A stretch of 32,187 bases of DNA from positions 1,871 to 34,057 of the forward strand of contig JAJZMY010000038.1 in the NCBI GenBank assembly GCA_021848125.1, in the 5' to 3' direction. Source of the DNA: Microcaldota archaeon (GTDB lineage Archaea; Micrarchaeota; Micrarchaeia; Micrarchaeales; Micrarchaeaceae). Within the stretch, counting starts at the first letter, position 1. The number at the start of each line of letters is the position of its first letter. Positions 17,320 to 25,848 of the stretch are shown here, piece after piece. A program made the position numbers and the translations under genes. The notes under the pieces were generated by a model that searched no databases, was not told where the DNA came from, and saw only the letters and a program-made list of their open reading frames with translations.

Positions 17320-17730
17320 TCAATATAATTTATCAATTTTTAGAAGTTTTATTAATTCTTGTCTGTCTTCTTCATTCAATTCCCTGTCTTTCCAATAAAC
17401 ATATTTTATTTTTTTCTCGTATCTCGGCAGTACATGAATATGAAAATGCAGGATTACTTGGCCTGCCAGTTCACCAATATTTGTACTTACATTTAATCCA
17501 TTAGAATTTAATTTTTCCTTTATATGTATACCGAAATATTTTGCAACCTTAAAACAGTGTTCAAGAATATTATCATCAACTTCAAGCATGTTTTTATAGT
17601 GCTTTTTTGTAATTACAAGCGAATGGCCTTTTGAAGTCGGATACTTATCAAGTATTATGAAACAGGTGTCATCTTCAAATAATAAATTTTTTTTCATTTT
17701 ATAAATATCGCAAAATATGCAGTCGGGCAT
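17320..17730 (-). CDS. HIT-family nucleotide hydrolase
   Basis: A 136-residue histidine-triad protein that hydrolyses or transfers nucleotidyl groups (AMP-lysine, adenosine polyphosphates and similar; the exact substrate is unknown). The N-terminus DCIFCDIY has the CxxC (4-7) common in zinc-containing HIT proteins. The triad is HFHIHVLP with His95, His97 and His99 behind GELAGQVIL, the typical strand and loop. Length and order are standard. It is convergent with speH and divergent from the glycosyltransferase gene. Confidence 0.93.
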   Translation of the reverse strand: MPDCIFCDIYKMKKNLLFEDDTCFIILDKYPTSKGHSLVITKKHYKNMLEVDDNILEHCFKVAKYFGIHIKEKLNSNGLNVSTNIGELAGQVILHFHIHVLPRYEKKIKYVYWKDRELNEEDRQELIKLLKIDKLY

Positions 17731-17877
17731 TAAATCAGTCCTTTATTTTATTTTTTTATTTAAATATATCCTTATTTATAGTCATATTATTATTTTTTAG
17801 ATTTGTTATTAAATTATATAATATGTTTCATAATATATACCTGTTATAGTTGTTATTTAATTTATTAAAATTTATTG

Positions 17878-19047
17878 ATGGATGAAATGTCTGTAAAATT
17901 AATTATAATGCAATCCAATTTAACGCTTAAAGGGGGCGCTGAAAGAGTAATTTTAAAAATAGCAAAACATTATAATGCAAAAATATATACTGCAGAATAT
18001 GAGCAGCAAAACACTTTTAATGAATTTAAAGATATTGATATTGAAGTGATTGGAAGTAAATTTTTATTAAACTTATTGCCTTATGGCAGAATCAATCAAG
18101 CTATTAATTATGGTTCTGCATTTTATAATTTTAAATTAAAAGAAGACTATGATGTTATAAATGCGCACATGGCGCCAAGCCACTGGATTAGAAATAAAAA
18201 TATAAATGTATTATGGTACTGCCATACTCCATTAAGGGATGTATATGACTTATACAAATACAGATTATCATTAAAAAAATATTATCAAAAACCACTATAC
18301 AGCCTTGGAAGAAATGTAATTAAACATATTGATAAAAATATTGTGAATAAAATAGAATTTATTTTTGCAAATAGCAGGAACACTGAGATGAGAATAAAAA
18401 AATTTTATAATAGAAATGATGCTGAAGTTTTAAATGGAGGAATTGATTATAAATTATATGAAAATAATGGCGATAAAAAATATTTTTTGTATCCATCAAG
18501 AATTTCACAAAACAAAAGACAGGATTATGCGATTAGGGCATTTGAAATATTTAAAAGAAAATTAAGATTAAATGATAAAAATAAATATAAACTTATTATT
18601 TGCGGAGCATTATCAAAAGACAAATCTTTTAGAAATTACTACAATGAAATCAAGCACCAAATAAAAAAAATAGAAAATGCTGAACTACTATTAAATATTG
18701 ACGAAAAAAAACTGCATAATCTTTATTCCAATGCAACTGCTGTTCTTTATCCTCCATTAAATGAAGATTACGGGCTTGTTCCTCTAGAAGCAATGGCATC
18801 AGGAAAACCCATTATTGCAGTTAATGAGGGAGGGCCAAAAGAAACCATAGTCAACAATAAAACAGGCTTCCTAATAAATAATGAAAATGAAATGGCGGAA
18901 AGAATGAAATATGTTGCAGAACACCCTGCTATTGCAAAAGAAATTGGAAAAAATGGAATGCAAAGAATAAAAAAATATTATTCATGGGATATTTTCTTTG
19001 AAAAATTTGACAAAAAAATAAATGAAATGAAAAAAAATGGCAAATAA
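17878..19047 (+). CDS. Glycosyltransferase family 4 (GT-B fold)
   Basis: Transfers a sugar from an activated donor to a lipid, protein or polysaccharide acceptor. The 389-residue protein begins GGAERVILKIAKHYN, a donor/acceptor loop typical of GT4 enzymes. Its C-terminal Rossmann domain has LYPSRISQNKRQDYAIRAFE (donor phosphate binding) and NEDYGLVPLEAMASGKPIIA, which carries the E-x7-E motif, then EGGPKETI. I chose ATG at 17878 over the TTG immediately before it. The last 11 bp overlap the start of an acetyltransferase, so the two are translationally coupled and may modify the same glycan. The acceptor is unknown. Confidence 0.92.
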   Translation: MDEMSVKLIIMQSNLTLKGGAERVILKIAKHYNAKIYTAEYEQQNTFNEFKDIDIEVIGSKFLLNLLPYGRINQAINYGSAFYNFKLKEDYDVINAHMAPSHWIRNKNINVLWYCHTPLRDVYDLYKYRLSLKKYYQKPLYSLGRNVIKHIDKNIVNKIEFIFANSRNTEMRIKKFYNRNDAEVLNGGIDYKLYENNGDKKYFLYPSRISQNKRQDYAIRAFEIFKRKLRLNDKNKYKLIICGALSKDKSFRNYYNEIKHQIKKIENAELLLNIDEKKLHNLYSNATAVLYPPLNEDYGLVPLEAMASGKPIIAVNEGGPKETIVNNKTGFLINNENEMAERMKYVAEHPAIAKEIGKNGMQRIKKYYSWDIFFEKFDKKINEMKKNGK

Positions 19048-19633
19048 ATTTAACAAAAAGAGAATAAAAATTCATATTGGATTATTGCCAAATATTTATT
19101 TGGCTAACTTAAAATTAGCTGATGCAAAAAACCTAAGGAATGATCTTAATCAGATAAATAAAGAACTTAATTGCAATATTTATTATACTTCTTATGCAGT
19201 AAAATCATTTATTAAAAATTCATTAAATTTTTATAGTAATGAATTTCATTTTGGAGTCTATAAGTTTTCATCAAAGCAGATTATTGGAATGTTTTCAATA
19301 GTAAGTATTGACTATAGGAAAAAAATTTGCGAAATAGGATACTGGATTGCAAAAAAATACAGGAAAAAGGGTTATGGAAAAGATGCGCTTGCTTTATTGA
19401 TCTACTTTATTTTTAAAGTTTTAAAATTCAATAAAATATATGCAGTGCTGGATTCAGATAATATATATTCCCTTAATCTGCTGCTGCGAAATAATTTTAA
19501 AAAAACAATAAACAATAACAAATATATTCCGCAAAATAAAATCTTATATAAAATAGCAAATCCTAATAAAATTAAAGCATATGTTTTATTAAAAAAAGAT
19601 TTTTTATTTAATGACAAAATAAAAATTGAATAA
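19037..19633 (+). CDS. GNAT-family N-acetyltransferase
   Basis: A 198-residue protein with a GNAT core: HFGVYKFSSKQIIGMFSIVS (strands 2-3), EIGYWIAKKYRKKGYGKDAL, which contains the acetyl-CoA pyrophosphate loop Q/R-x-x-G-x-G/A, then KIYAVLDSDNIYSLNLLLRN, the conserved C-terminal half. This pattern is closest to RimJ/RimL-type enzymes that acetylate protein N-termini or small amines. It overlaps the preceding glycosyltransferase by 11 bp, which suggests that it may act on an amino sugar made or placed by that pathway; this is inference. The tail is rich in Lys/Asn, as elsewhere in the window. Confidence 0.85.
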   Translation: MANKFNKKRIKIHIGLLPNIYLANLKLADAKNLRNDLNQINKELNCNIYYTSYAVKSFIKNSLNFYSNEFHFGVYKFSSKQIIGMFSIVSIDYRKKICEIGYWIAKKYRKKGYGKDALALLIYFIFKVLKFNKIYAVLDSDNIYSLNLLLRNNFKKTINNNKYIPQNKILYKIANPNKIKAYVLLKKDFLFNDKIKIE

Positions 19634-19686
19634 AAAATAAAATAAACAGTAAAAATTTTCTTTTTTAATTTCATGTTGTTGCTGCT

Positions 19687-21255
19687 TTATTTTATAATAT
19701 TATCTATTTTACTTAAGTCATAGCCTTTTTTTCGCGCCCATGCTTTTAGCCAATTCAGCATGATTGAAAACGCTGGAAGCGCGCTTGAATATAATAAAAA
19801 TTTTAAGGATGCGCTTTTAACAACGCCTGAAGGTGCATGAGTCAATTCATATACAATATGCTTCCATGAAAGGTATAAAACAAAGAAACGCAGTTCTGTC
19901 ATTTCTTCATCAATATCAAAAAATGAATCCCCATGCATTATTCCTGCAGGAATAAAACTTAAAGGAACAGTAACAAAATGTGTTTTTTCTTTTCCTATTT
20001 TTTTAGGTACTTCAGTTTCCATTTTATGCAATAATCTTATAGTATCTTTTAAATCATCATCAGTTTCGCCGGGAATTCCCAAAATCAAAGTATATGCTGG
20101 AAACCAGTAGTTTTTATTGTAATTAATTGTTCCCTTTATTACAACATCCTCCCATTCATCAGCAGAAAAAGGCTTTGCTTTATAAGGCATAATTTGTTTT
20201 AACAGTCTTGCGGAGCCTGTTTCAAGTCCTGGCTGTACGCCAACCCAGTAGTTTTTACCGGCATGCATAATTTCGCTTAATTTTTTTACAAGATCAGGAT
20301 CATGTGCTGCTGGGGCAATGGAGCCGTGCGTTGGGTGTATATCTCTTAGGCCTTTTATTTTGGATATTTCAGAGAATAATTCAATCAATGCATCATTATT
20401 TGGTATAAAATTTCTATGATCTTCAAGTTTGTAAAGCCAGAAATCCTCGCTTTGAGCCCATAGGCTTTTATATCCTGAATTAACATTTACTTGTATTTCT
20501 TTTTTAATATAATCCACTGACTGGTATCTTGCTCTCCTTAAATTGGGCTCACAAAATTCGCAATTTCTTCCGCATCCTCTCATTATTTCAACTAGTCCGT
20601 TTAAAGAAGGATTTCTTATTTGCGGGGTCTGGGAAATAATTGGAAATTCCTTATGCCTGTAAACTCTTGGCAAGGTGTTATTTAATACCTTGTGCAATAT
20701 ATTATCTGCAATTCCATCATATTCTCCAATAATAACATTATCAATATTATTATAGGGTTCTTTTTCCAGGTAATTTGATCTTAACTCAAATTGCCATGCT
20801 CCTGGACCTCCGACAAGCAGTTTAAATTTATAATTGTTCCTTTTTTTAATTTCTCCGATCTGCTTTATTAATTCAGCAAATAAAAATTTTGAATATGATG
20901 TTGTTTTTCCGCCAAGAGTAAACATCATGCTAACAGGACCTAATGCTAAAGGATCCATTGTATTTACAGCAACAATTTCTGTATCTCTGCTAATAAAATT
21001 TTTAATATAATCAGGATAAGCTGTTATTATATCATTTGCATTCCAGTCAAAAATAGATGCCTCGAACTTTCTTAGCCCGTAAGGAGCTCTTGATGCAATG
21101 CCGTTATTAAGAACTGGAACTTTTTTTGCGAAAAAGAAGAATAAAGATTTGGGTACTATTTCTTTTGGGGCGCAGGCAAAAAAATCGCCTAATGGAATGT
21201 CTCTATATTCACTCATCAGACTCCTATCAGATGTTAATATTATTCTATTAGCCAT
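19687..21255 (-). CDS. Radical SAM protein with B12-binding-like N-terminal region
   Basis: A 522-residue archaeal radical SAM enzyme of unknown reaction. The cluster motif is MRGCGRNCEFCEPN with Cys228, Cys232 and Cys235 (C-x3-C-x2-C). The N-terminal about 200 residues, with APYGLRKFEASIF (57-69) and LLVGGPGAWQFE (147-158), resemble the cobalamin-binding-like domains of the methylthiotransferase-like group, although the classical DxHxxG cobalamin-ligand motif is not obvious. After the barrel come GVQPGLETGSARLLKQIM and LILGIPGETDDDL, typical of this family. The C-terminus is hydrophobic and helical. The gene lies 57 bp behind the TBP-like gene on the same strand, so they could be co-transcribed. 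Confidence 0.88.
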   Translation of the reverse strand: MANRIILTSDRSLMSEYRDIPLGDFFACAPKEIVPKSLFFFFAKKVPVLNNGIASRAPYGLRKFEASIFDWNANDIITAYPDYIKNFISRDTEIVAVNTMDPLALGPVSMMFTLGGKTTSYSKFLFAELIKQIGEIKKRNNYKFKLLVGGPGAWQFELRSNYLEKEPYNNIDNVIIGEYDGIADNILHKVLNNTLPRVYRHKEFPIISQTPQIRNPSLNGLVEIMRGCGRNCEFCEPNLRRARYQSVDYIKKEIQVNVNSGYKSLWAQSEDFWLYKLEDHRNFIPNNDALIELFSEISKIKGLRDIHPTHGSIAPAAHDPDLVKKLSEIMHAGKNYWVGVQPGLETGSARLLKQIMPYKAKPFSADEWEDVVIKGTINYNKNYWFPAYTLILGIPGETDDDLKDTIRLLHKMETEVPKKIGKEKTHFVTVPLSFIPAGIMHGDSFFDIDEEMTELRFFVLYLSWKHIVYELTHAPSGVVKSASLKFLLYSSALPAFSIMLNWLKAWARKKGYDLSKIDNIIK

Positions 21256-21312
21256 TTTATCATTAATACCCAGAATATGCTAAATTTTCTTATTTCAAAA
21301 ATTTAAGTAAAA

Positions 21313-21612
21313 TCAGCTTGGAACTTTAATAACATATTTAGAAAGAACCTTAGAAACGTAGGCCAATATTTTTTTGATATCCTCTTCTGTTTTTGCGCCA
21401 GTGCATATCATTTTTCCGTTTTTAAATATTATAAGAACTGATTTTGGTTCTGCAATTCTGAAAATTGCCCCTGGAAACTGCTCGGGCTCATAGTCAACAA
21501 ATTTAATATTATTGGATAATGCATATAGATCAATGCTTGCATGAAGATCTGCACTAACAACAAGATTTTGTATGTTTATTTTTGGCATTCCTTTAGTATT
21601 TGATTTTGACAT
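21313..21612 (-). CDS. Single-repeat (half-length) TATA-binding protein homologue
   Basis: A 99-residue protein that aligns by eye to one repeat of archaeal TBP: INIQNLVVSADLHASIDL, YEPEQFPGAIFRIAEP, then IIFKNGKMICTGAKTEEDIK. Archaeal TBP normally has two such repeats in about 180 residues. Residues that touch DNA in TBP are kept: Asn16 (minor-groove centre) and the two intercalating phenylalanines, Phe46 and Phe63, with the same 17-residue spacing as in known TBPs. The frame ends after SKYVIKVPS with a proper stop, and no second repeat follows in any frame within the 57 bp before the next gene. It could act as a homodimer, be a paralogue of a full TBP elsewhere, or be a truncated copy; lack of decay argues against the last. 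Confidence 0.88.
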   Translation of the reverse strand: MSKSNTKGMPKINIQNLVVSADLHASIDLYALSNNIKFVDYEPEQFPGAIFRIAEPKSVLIIFKNGKMICTGAKTEEDIKKILAYVSKVLSKYVIKVPS

Positions 21613-21731
21613 AAATACACCATTTATATTATAAGATTAAGTAATAAAAGAATTTAAATATTTATCTTATATGTTTTAATATAGTTTTATTTTTAATTCA
21701 TTATTTTATCTATGAATAAAAAACAATAATA

Positions 21732-22853
21732 GTGGATAGATTGAAAAAAGTTATTATTATTGGCGCTGGAATCATTGGCTTAATTTTTGCTAAAGAGCTG
21801 TCTGCCCTTAACATTAATTGCGAAATCTATGAATCAAAACCAAATGTATATAAAAATGCAGATAAAGCATCTGGGATACTATCAAAAAATGGCCTTGAAA
21901 AATTAGGCATTGATTTTTCTTCGAGTATTGAAAATAAAATCAATGGGGCAATAATCCACATAAACAATAAAAAAATAAGACTGGAAAAAACATCAACAGT
22001 TGCCTATATTATTAACAGACAGAAAATTGTTAAAGTTCTATATAATGAACTGAGAAATAATAAATTTATAAAATTTAATTTTAACAAAAAAATAGAAAAA
22101 CAAGAACTCAAAAAACTGAAAAACAATAAAAATAATATAATTGTTGGCGCAGACGGCGCTGTTTCTGCTGTTGCTTCTGCTTTTGATTTTCCAAAGATAA
22201 AGGAATATATTCTAACATATAAAACAGAATATAACAATGCAAAAGCAGCAAATACAAATTTCGTTGAATTGTTTTTTAACAATAAACTTATGCCTGGTTT
22301 TTTTGCATGGGTTGCACCGCATTCAAATTCTAAAATTGAAATAGGAATTGGAATAAGCAGCAATAAAAAAAAGAACAGCAGAGATATATTTAATAAATTT
22401 ATTGAAGATAAGAACATTAAACAAATTATAAAAAATGCAAAAATAAAATCGCAGCATGCCAGTATTATTCCGATTGCGATAAGAAAAAAAACAGTTATTG
22501 ATAATGCGATTTTAATTGGGGATGCTGCGGGCCAGGTTAAATCTTCTACTGGCGGCGGAATAATTTTTGGCGCCATGTGCGCAAAAATAGCTGCTGAAAT
22601 AGTGCATCAAAATATTCTAGAAAACAAACCATTGAAAAAATACGAAAAAGAATGGAGAAAAAAATACGAATTTGATTTGAAAATGCACAGATTATTGCAT
22701 AATTTCTATTCACGTACAAATAATAAGCATTTAATAAGTATTTTGGATTTTTTAAAATTATTGAATATGGAAAGAATAATATCAAAATATGGAGATATGG
22801 ATAGTCTGGTGCAGACATTAAAAAATATTGTAACAAGAAAAAAACAAAGATGA
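21732..22853 (+). CDS. FAD-dependent oxidoreductase, geranylgeranyl reductase-like
   Basis: A 373-residue flavoprotein. An N-terminal Rossmann FAD motif (IIIGAGIIGLIFAKEL, GAGIIG at 11-16) is followed by IIVGADGAVSAVASAF (136-151), the second FAD/NADH motif, and by PGFFAWVAP (188-196) and GDAAGQVKSSTGGGI (263-277). The last two are typical of geranylgeranyl reductases, which saturate archaeal isoprenoid lipid chains. The length is near that of the family. The start is GTG at 21732; a TTG nine bases later is the alternative. It is divergent from the TBP-like gene. Lipid reduction is a reasonable guess, but other members of this flavoprotein family act on different polyprenyl substrates. Confidence 0.82.
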   Translation: MDRLKKVIIIGAGIIGLIFAKELSALNINCEIYESKPNVYKNADKASGILSKNGLEKLGIDFSSSIENKINGAIIHINNKKIRLEKTSTVAYIINRQKIVKVLYNELRNNKFIKFNFNKKIEKQELKKLKNNKNNIIVGADGAVSAVASAFDFPKIKEYILTYKTEYNNAKAANTNFVELFFNNKLMPGFFAWVAPHSNSKIEIGIGISSNKKKNSRDIFNKFIEDKNIKQIIKNAKIKSQHASIIPIAIRKKTVIDNAILIGDAAGQVKSSTGGGIIFGAMCAKIAAEIVHQNILENKPLKKYEKEWRKKYEFDLKMHRLLHNFYSRTNNKHLISILDFLKLLNMERIISKYGDMDSLVQTLKNIVTRKKQR

Positions 22854-22881
22854 ACAATAATAAAAAACTATATTTATATTT

Positions 22882-23469
22882 TTAATTTTTTTTGTATAGC
22901 AATAATTCATTGCTTGCATGCTCTATCAGAATTCTTGAAACATCCTGCTTTTTTCTAATATCCGGTATTAGTGCTGAAGAAAAACGAAGCGGCCTTGTCA
23001 AATCAGATATTTCAATCATTATGTCTAAATAGGTTTCTGCAATTTTTATATTGCTTTTTCTCAGAGAATCAATAAATTCGCGATTTAATTCGCCGACAAG
23101 ATCCAGCAAGCCGAGCAGATATGCTTCCGGCCTAATATTTATTGATGAATGAGATAGAAATTTATTATTGATTTTAATTTCAAAGAATAATTTAGCTTCA
23201 ACATATTCTTGATATGCTTGCAGAGTATAATATTCAAATTCCTTATCTATTCTTTTTAAGTTTTTGACACGTTTTTCCAAATATTTAAGCTTGTTTTGCA
23301 TTGCTTTTTTTGAATTCAAATTGATATTATGAACCATTGTAATTAATTCTGCGGCTTCTCTTACAATTAATTTGGATTCATTTAATATCTTATCAAAGTT
23401 ATTCTGTCTTTTTAATAAATATTTTTTAATGTCTGCAATGTCTTTTTTTATATCGCTAAATAAAAACAT
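22882..23469 (-). CDS. Translin-family protein
   Basis: A 195-residue all-helical protein. The C-terminal half carries the translin signature: RPEAYLLGLLDLVGELNREF, then KIAETYLDIMIEISDLTRPL and LIPDIRKKQDVSRILIEHAS, matching the order found in archaeal and eukaryotic translin. Family members form octameric rings that bind single-stranded RNA or DNA, and some have RNase activity together with TRAX. The acidic residues expected in TRAX-type active sites are not clearly visible, so I favour the nucleic-acid-binding translin role. The N-terminal about 80 residues are a Lys-rich helical region. It is convergent with the flavoprotein gene. Confidence 0.85.
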   Translation of the reverse strand: MFLFSDIKKDIADIKKYLLKRQNNFDKILNESKLIVREAAELITMVHNINLNSKKAMQNKLKYLEKRVKNLKRIDKEFEYYTLQAYQEYVEAKLFFEIKINNKFLSHSSINIRPEAYLLGLLDLVGELNREFIDSLRKSNIKIAETYLDIMIEISDLTRPLRFSSALIPDIRKKQDVSRILIEHASNELLLYKKN

Positions 23470-23613
23470 AATATCAATTATTTTATTTTAATATACTAAA
23501 ACTCCAAATATATAATATGATTGATTTTTCAAGTATTTTATAATAATTAATAATTAATCTAATCAAATTATAAATAATTAAGTTATAATATTAATTAAGA
23601 TAATTAGGATTGG

Positions 23614-23973
23614 ATGGCAAAAAAATCAAAATCAATAAAAAACAAGCCGACTGCTGCATTTATTTTAATTATTATTGGCGGAACTTTTGTGTTTTTCAAT
23701 GGATTGGTTATCTCATTGATGGGCACTGCCATGTCAATTATGCTTGCATCATCTCTAATTGGCGGAAGCATTGGACTAATAGGAATTGTAAGCGGCTTAA
23801 TGATGATTTTGGCAGCAATTATGATAAACACGTCAAATAAAACAAAAGCAACAACATGGTCAATAGTGGCTCTGATATTTAGTGTTGTAAGCCTTTTGAA
23901 TATGGGTGGCTTTATAATTGGATTTATATTAGGTTTTATTGGAAGCATATTAAGCTTAACACATTATTTATAA
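23614..23973 (+). CDS. Small multi-span membrane protein, function unknown
   Basis: A 119-residue protein starting MAKKSKSIKNKPTAAFILII. After a basic cytoplasmic N-terminus it has about four hydrophobic segments (residues about 14-36, 42-70, 80-97 and 99-117), rich in Gly, Ser and Met. It resembles the generic small membrane proteins of the DUF4064 type, but I cannot assign a family with confidence. It is followed after 92 bp by the DUF929 gene in the same direction. Confidence 0.75.
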   Translation: MAKKSKSIKNKPTAAFILIIIGGTFVFFNGLVISLMGTAMSIMLASSLIGGSIGLIGIVSGLMMILAAIMINTSNKTKATTWSIVALIFSVVSLLNMGGFIIGFILGFIGSILSLTHYL

Positions 23974-24065
23974 ATTAGATCCTTATTTTATTAAAATAAA
24001 CAAACATTTTAATAAATAACCTGCAATAAATCATAAAATAAAATAATCTTATTTTTGTTGGTTAT

Positions 24066-25097
24066 ATGGTTAATAAAAAATCAAAAAAACAGACAATAAA
24101 AAAAACTAGAAAAACAAATCAGGCGCAAAGCAGTTCAAATAGCATTCTTCTTGAAAATTATAAAACACTTAAAAAAATAGTATATGTGTTAATTGCAATG
24201 GTTATTATTGTTTTTGGTCTTTATCTTAAACCAATTATTACTAATTCATTAAAACCGGCAAACTCTAATTTTGGATCAAGACTTACAAATATTGATGCTC
24301 AGTTCAGCGCAGCTAATTTAGCAATTATTAACAATGCTTCAAACAACTATTTTGAAATCGCTGGCCAAAGGCTTCTTAACAATTCATTGACTGACCCGGT
24401 TTTGCCGTTTCCAGCAAATAAAAGCAACCAGTATCCTTTATTTATTGCTAATGGAAAACCCAGTGTTATTTATATAGGTGCAATAACTTGCGTTTTTTGC
24501 GGAGAAAACAGATGGGCAATGGCATTGGCATTATCCAGATTCGGCTCATTTAGCAAATTGTTTTATGGATACAGCGCTTTTGGGGATCATGATGTTCCGA
24601 CAATTTACTGGAATGATTATAACTATACAACAAGTTCAAGTGTGGGATATGGAAATTATTATTCCAGCAAGTATATTAATTTTATATCAGCTGATTATGA
24701 AAGCAATATTACCCAGGGATTTACATTAAGACCATTGTCTTTTTATGTCCAGCTGGCACCAAACCAGACTTATAAAAATGCTTTTGAATTTATGAATTCA
24801 ACAAATAAATTTGTAGGAACTCCATTCACATTTTGGGGAACGAGCCTGGTGCCAGGTGCGGATGCAGTTGTTTTTGGAAATTCAACCCCAACCAGCGCGA
24901 CATTGCCATTAACAAGCATGACCCACCAGCAGGTGCTGAACCAGATTAAAAACTTTAATGACCAATTTGCCTATGGCGAATATGCAGCAGCTGATGTTTA
25001 CATTGCTTATGTATGCCCAGGCATCAATAATAGCGCGTCAGTATGTTCACTGCCAGCAATCAAGCAATTGGAAATTGACATGAATTTGTCAAAATAA
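24066..25097 (+). CDS. DUF929 family membrane-anchored thioredoxin-like protein
   Basis: A 343-residue protein with a Lys-rich cytoplasmic N-terminus, one membrane anchor (about 38-56), and an outside domain of about 280 residues with many N-x-S/T sites. The domain contains VIYIGAITCVFCGENRWAMA with a CxxC (CVFC, 142-145) at the position of a thioredoxin-type active site, followed by GSFSKLFYGYSAFGDHDVPT and a Tyr/Ser/Asn-rich segment. This is the DUF929 layout seen in archaea, often thought to be an extracytoplasmic disulfide oxidoreductase. Its stop codon merges with the 44-bp 3' element also found behind lonB. The redox function is inferred from the CxxC and fold. Confidence 0.88.
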   Translation: MVNKKSKKQTIKKTRKTNQAQSSSNSILLENYKTLKKIVYVLIAMVIIVFGLYLKPIITNSLKPANSNFGSRLTNIDAQFSAANLAIINNASNNYFEIAGQRLLNNSLTDPVLPFPANKSNQYPLFIANGKPSVIYIGAITCVFCGENRWAMALALSRFGSFSKLFYGYSAFGDHDVPTIYWNDYNYTTSSSVGYGNYYSSKYINFISADYESNITQGFTLRPLSFYVQLAPNQTYKNAFEFMNSTNKFVGTPFTFWGTSLVPGADAVVFGNSTPTSATLPLTSMTHQQVLNQIKNFNDQFAYGEYAAADVYIAYVCPGINNSASVCSLPAIKQLEIDMNLSK

Positions 25098-25155
25098 AAC
25101 TTTTCTTTAAAAAAGAAAATTTTTATCAAAAGAAATAAAGCTTTTAGAAAAAGCG
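25096..25155 (+). terminator. Two-hairpin 3' element behind the DUF929 gene (44-bp repeat)
   Basis: Bases 25096-25139 are the exact reverse complement of 6203-6246, and begin inside the stop codon. The first hairpin pairs TTTTCTTT with AAAGAAAA; after the linker ATCAAAAGAAAT a second hairpin GCTTTT-AGA-AAAAGC follows (25140-25154). In the lonB copy the second hairpin has a different stem but the same AGA loop on the transcript strand. It probably acts in transcription termination or mRNA 3' end formation. Confidence 0.65.
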
Positions 25156-25189
25156 GCAGCAAAATAAATTAAAAATAGATAGGAACATT

Positions 25190-25747
25190 TTAAAATTTTG
25201 ATTTATTTTTATTTTCTATTTTATCATCCAGCTTATTGCATTCTTTGCATTTTTCCTCTTTTCTTAATAATTTTGACTGTGGAGAAAATATGCTTGATAA
25301 AGGTTTATCCTTTTCTAATTCTGTTGCTTGTAAATTTATTGCTCTTGCAAGCTCTTGATTATTAGGTATTGAAATGGGAAGCCAGACATGTTCGTTTTCA
25401 ATATGTGTATTTCCGCATATGCATGCATATCCTGATATTGTTGAAAAACCTGATGCAGAAGAATGGCCGTGCATTACTACTTCGTCAAAAATTCTTGAGT
25501 CTCCGGAAAGATTTGCATGATCGCATACAATCGCGTCATCAAAAATCCAACAACTTCCCTCTTGGCTTAGGTTATGCTCTGTTTCAACATATCCTCCAAT
25601 TTCATGTTTTTTGACAATAACAACGCCATTGTTGTTTTTTATGTCATCTAATGCCTTTATGCGGTGAACTATTTTTCCAAGAAAAATATCTTCATTATTT
25701 TCATCAAATAAAATCTCATATTTTTTTGTTCCGCTCATTCTTATCAA
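25190..25747 (-). CDS. Left-handed beta-helix protein resembling phage 'GGYVE...SQEGNCW' proteins
   Basis: A 185-residue protein. Residues about 10-60 contain VHRIKALDDI, then KKHEIGGYVETEHNLSQEGS and CWIFDDAIV, close to the opening of a group of phage and bacterial hexapeptide-type repeat proteins. The following turns (DDAIVCDHANLSGDSRIF, DEVVMHGHSSASGFSTISGY) fit irregular beta-helix rungs. The C-terminal 50 residues are charged and hold CKEC. I do not know its function; phage relatives are thought to be structural or polymer-forming. No phage genes surround it. Two Met codons at the start (MIRMSG) leave the exact start open. Confidence 0.72.
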   Translation of the reverse strand: MIRMSGTKKYEILFDENNEDIFLGKIVHRIKALDDIKNNNGVVIVKKHEIGGYVETEHNLSQEGSCWIFDDAIVCDHANLSGDSRIFDEVVMHGHSSASGFSTISGYACICGNTHIENEHVWLPISIPNNQELARAINLQATELEKDKPLSSIFSPQSKLLRKEEKCKECNKLDDKIENKNKSKF

Positions 25748-25848
25748 CTAAAATAGTAAAATAAGAATAACAAGATTTAAAAATTAAATCTGCAATAAGC
25801 TAAAAAACGAATATAAGTTGAACATTAATACCTTTCTTTCGCTTTTAT

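Noticed and set aside
21256-21312. Second TBP repeat hidden by a frameshift after the 99-residue frame
   Set aside because: The 57 bp to the next gene is far too short, and no TBP-like residues occur in any frame.
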